Source of the DNA: F-183 sp964627455
GTDB lineage: Bacteria > Acidobacteriota > Terriglobia > Bryobacterales > Bryobacteraceae
DNA length: 64,000 nucleotides
Assembly: GCA_964627455.1 (NCBI GenBank)
Contig: CAZVKC010000013.1
Coordinates: 1-64,000 of the forward strand
Direction: 5' to 3'
Shown one piece after another: positions 62,464-64,000 of this stretch (position 1 is the stretch's first letter; the number at the start of each line of letters is the position of its first letter). Under the pieces are notes generated by a model that did not search any database, had not been told where the DNA came from, and worked only from the letters and a program-made list of their open reading frames with translations. The translations under genes were made by a program, and so were the position numbers.

Positions 62464-63174
62464 ATGATCAAGCGCAGGGATCTGATCTCATCCGCCGTCG
62501 CCGCCACAGCGGCTGTCGCACAGGAGAAGCCGTTGCACGACACCGTCTACATCCCCAAAGCCCACCGCGTCGAGGACCTGCCCTATCTGCAGGACTTCAT
62601 GGATGAGAACTCGTTCGTGGATCTCGTCACGACCACGCCGTCGCTGCACATTACGCACATCCCCGTGTTGCTCGACCGCACCAAGGGCGCGAACGGCACG
62701 ATCTTCGGCCACATCGCGCGGAATAATCCGCAAGTCGCGGCGCTCACTGCCGGCGACGCGCGCGGAACCATCGTCTTTCGCGGGCCTCACGCGTACATTT
62801 CGCCTGCCTGGTACACCAAGCCGGAAGCCGTGCCGACGTGGAACTTCGCGGCCGTGCACGCCAGCGGAGTCCTGCACGCGATCGAAGACAAGAAGGAATT
62901 GCGCGGCATTCTGTCGCATCTGATTTCGAAGTTCGAAGCACATCTGCCGGAACCGCCGACCTATGAATTCGACAAACTGCCGGACAGCTACGTCAACGGA
63001 ATGCTGGGCGGTATCGTGGGCTTCGAGTTGAGGATCGACACGCTCGAAGGGAAGTTTAAGCTCGGGCAGGAACGCAGCGAGGCAGACAAAGAGAACATCG
63101 TGAAACATCTGAAGGCGGCCAAACCCGAACGTACGATCGCGGATCTGACCGCCAGTTTCTACAAGCGCAAGTAG
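62464..63174 (+). CDS. PaiB-like FMN-binding protein with exported N-terminus
   Basis: 236 residues. Positions about 26-230 match PaiB (FMN-binding negative transcriptional regulator, split-barrel fold): YIPKAHRVEDLPYLQDFMDENSF, THIPVLLDRT, FGHIARNNPQ, FRGPHAYISPAWYTKPEAVPTWNF and MLGGIVGFELRIDTLEGKFKLGQERSEADK. Unusually, residues 1-20 (MIKRRDLISSAVAATAAVAQ) look like a Tat-type or Sec signal. PaiB proteins are cytoplasmic in Bacillus, so either this one is exported as an FMN or heme binding protein, or the N-terminus is a false signal. Monocistronic, converges on the oxidoreductase. Confidence 0.85.
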   Translation: MIKRRDLISSAVAATAAVAQEKPLHDTVYIPKAHRVEDLPYLQDFMDENSFVDLVTTTPSLHITHIPVLLDRTKGANGTIFGHIARNNPQVAALTAGDARGTIVFRGPHAYISPAWYTKPEAVPTWNFAAVHASGVLHAIEDKKELRGILSHLISKFEAHLPEPPTYEFDKLPDSYVNGMLGGIVGFELRIDTLEGKFKLGQERSEADKENIVKHLKAAKPERTIADLTASFYKRK

Positions 63175-63175
63175 G

Positions 63176-64000
63176 CTAGGCGGAAGGCGTGCTGACTTCC
63201 ACCAGCAACTTGCCGGTGTTCGATCCGTCGAATAGCTTCAGCAGCGATGCGGGTGCGGACTCGAGTCCTCTCGAAATGTCGGTGCGATACTTCAGCTTGC
63301 CCTGCAGATACCAGCCGACCAGGTCCTTTGCGCCTTCCGCGAAACGCGGCGCGTAGTCGAGCACGATGAATCCCTTCGCCAGCGCGCGATGCATGACGAG
63401 CGAAGCCAGGTTCCGCGGGCCTGGCTCCGGATTCTCGGCGTTGTACTGGCTGATCATGCCGCACAGCGGGATGCGCGCGTTGTTGTTGATCAACGCGAGT
63501 ACGGCTTCGAGCGTTGCGCCGCCGACGTTCTCGAAGTAGATGTCGATGCCGTTCGGACACGCAGCTTTCAACTGCTGATACAGGTCGCCCTTTTTGTAGT
63601 TGACCGCCGCGTCGAAGCCAAGCTCTTCGGTGAGCCATTTGCACTTGTCGTCGCTGCCCGCGATGCCGACCACGCGGCAGCCCTTGATCCTGCCGATCTG
63701 TCCCACGAGAGATCCCACAGCGCCCGCCGCCGCGGACACCACCAGCGTCTCGCCTTCCTTGGGTTGTCCGATGTCCAGCAATCCGAAATAGGCCGTGAAT
63801 CCAATGTGCGCGAGCAATCCGAAATGCGCGTCTAGCGGGATGGGCAGAGCCGGGAGCTTGGTGAGATCCTTGCCGTTCGGCGACAGATAGTAACTCTGCC
63901 ACCCGACAAGCCCCTGCACCAGATCGCCTGCCGCAAAATTGGAATTGCGCGAGTCCTCAACGAATCCGATGCCGCCGCCGCGCATCACGTTGCCGAGCGG
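63176..64000 (-). CDS. zinc-free MDR oxidoreductase (CurA/LTB4DH-like), 5' end outside window
   Basis: 275 codons present, reaching the right edge without a start. HIGFTAYFGLLDIGQPKEGETLVVSAAAGAVGSLVGQIGRIKGCRVVGIAGSDDKCKWLTEELGFDAAVNYK is the NADP-binding Rossmann part (AAxGxVGS) of the medium-chain reductase family that includes leukotriene B4 12-hydroxydehydrogenase, CurA and NADPH-dependent alkenal reductase. It reduces C=C bonds of enones or alkenals with NADPH. ENVGGATLEAVLALINNNARIPLCGMISQYN is typical. Zn ligands are absent. About 60-70 N-terminal residues lie outside the window. Confidence 0.9.
   Translation of the reverse strand, partial: PLGNVMRGGGIGFVEDSRNSNFAAGDLVQGLVGWQSYYLSPNGKDLTKLPALPIPLDAHFGLLAHIGFTAYFGLLDIGQPKEGETLVVSAAAGAVGSLVGQIGRIKGCRVVGIAGSDDKCKWLTEELGFDAAVNYKKGDLYQQLKAACPNGIDIYFENVGGATLEAVLALINNNARIPLCGMISQYNAENPEPGPRNLASLVMHRALAKGFIVLDYAPRFAEGAKDLVGWYLQGKLKYRTDISRGLESAPASLLKLFDGSNTGKLLVEVSTPSA

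Overview
This 64 kb window is GC-rich, densely coding chromosome. Its gene content points to the Acidobacteriota, most likely a Solibacter/Bryobacterales-type soil bacterium. The pointers are a TIGR03435 'soil-associated' protein, a TIGR03436 (VWFA-related acidobacterial) protein, an Oar-like receptor with a carboxypeptidase-regulatory N-terminus, paired PSD1 (DUF1549/DUF1553) and DUF1501 proteins, a B. subtilis-type succinate dehydrogenase, and many BNR/Ig/NIDO exported proteins. This placement is inferred from family content only. I saw no rRNA, tRNA or CRISPR array.

Layout. 1-568: end of a phage terminase large subunit with REP-like hairpins and a tiny ORF. 642-4066: methyltransferase, polyprenyl-phosphate-type glycosyltransferase and GT-C-like membrane protein (surface glycan). 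4164-6084: a peptidoglycan-binding-like protein with a His/Cys dyad, and two tandem secreted paralogues. 6231-9691: sdhC-sdhA-sdhB. 9789-16498: LysM/BON protein, esterase, Slt transglycosylase, GAF-like protein, CorC/HlyC protein and ExeA-type ATPase. 16574-21663: a type III-A CRISPR effector operon (cas10-csm2-csm3-csm4-csm5) divergent from an AlkZ-like winged-helix protein. 22798-32083: two PSD1/DUF1501 pairs around a class II DAHP synthase. 32090-36612: an operon of ECF sigma factor, zinc-finger anti-sigma factor, unknown protein and TPR-CHAT protease. 36776-38617: primary sigma factor rpoD with a leader ORF and terminator. 38651-47434: PhzF-like, DUF4397, RDD and SpoIIM membrane proteins, a sulfatase, a beta-propeller protein and a giant NIDO/Ig protein. 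47551-53304: TIGR03435, Oar-like receptor and VWA operon. 53305-64000: asparaginase, ABC exporter, HDOD protein, secreted proteins, BNR protein, OmpA-like protein, PaiB-like protein and a truncated MDR oxidoreductase.

The most unusual system is the csm operon. Its Cas10 starts directly at the first Palm domain, so it has no HD nuclease. It lacks the zinc-finger cysteines and carries GGAE where the cyclase motif GGDD should be. Csm3 keeps its predicted RNA-cleaving aspartate. Csm2 carries a 75-residue polyQ/RGG disordered N-terminus and Csm4 an acidic disordered C-terminus. No cas6, cas1, cas2, csm6 or array accompanies it. This predicts a complex that binds and cuts RNA only, without DNase or cyclic-oligoadenylate output, fed by crRNAs from elsewhere or working in a derived role.

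The second system of note is the sigma/anti-sigma/unknown/TPR-CHAT operon. Its parts resemble those of the CRISPR-associated CHAT protease ('Craspase') pathway, but it stands alone as a predicted proteolytic switch for transcription. Any link between it and the csm locus 11 kb away is speculative.
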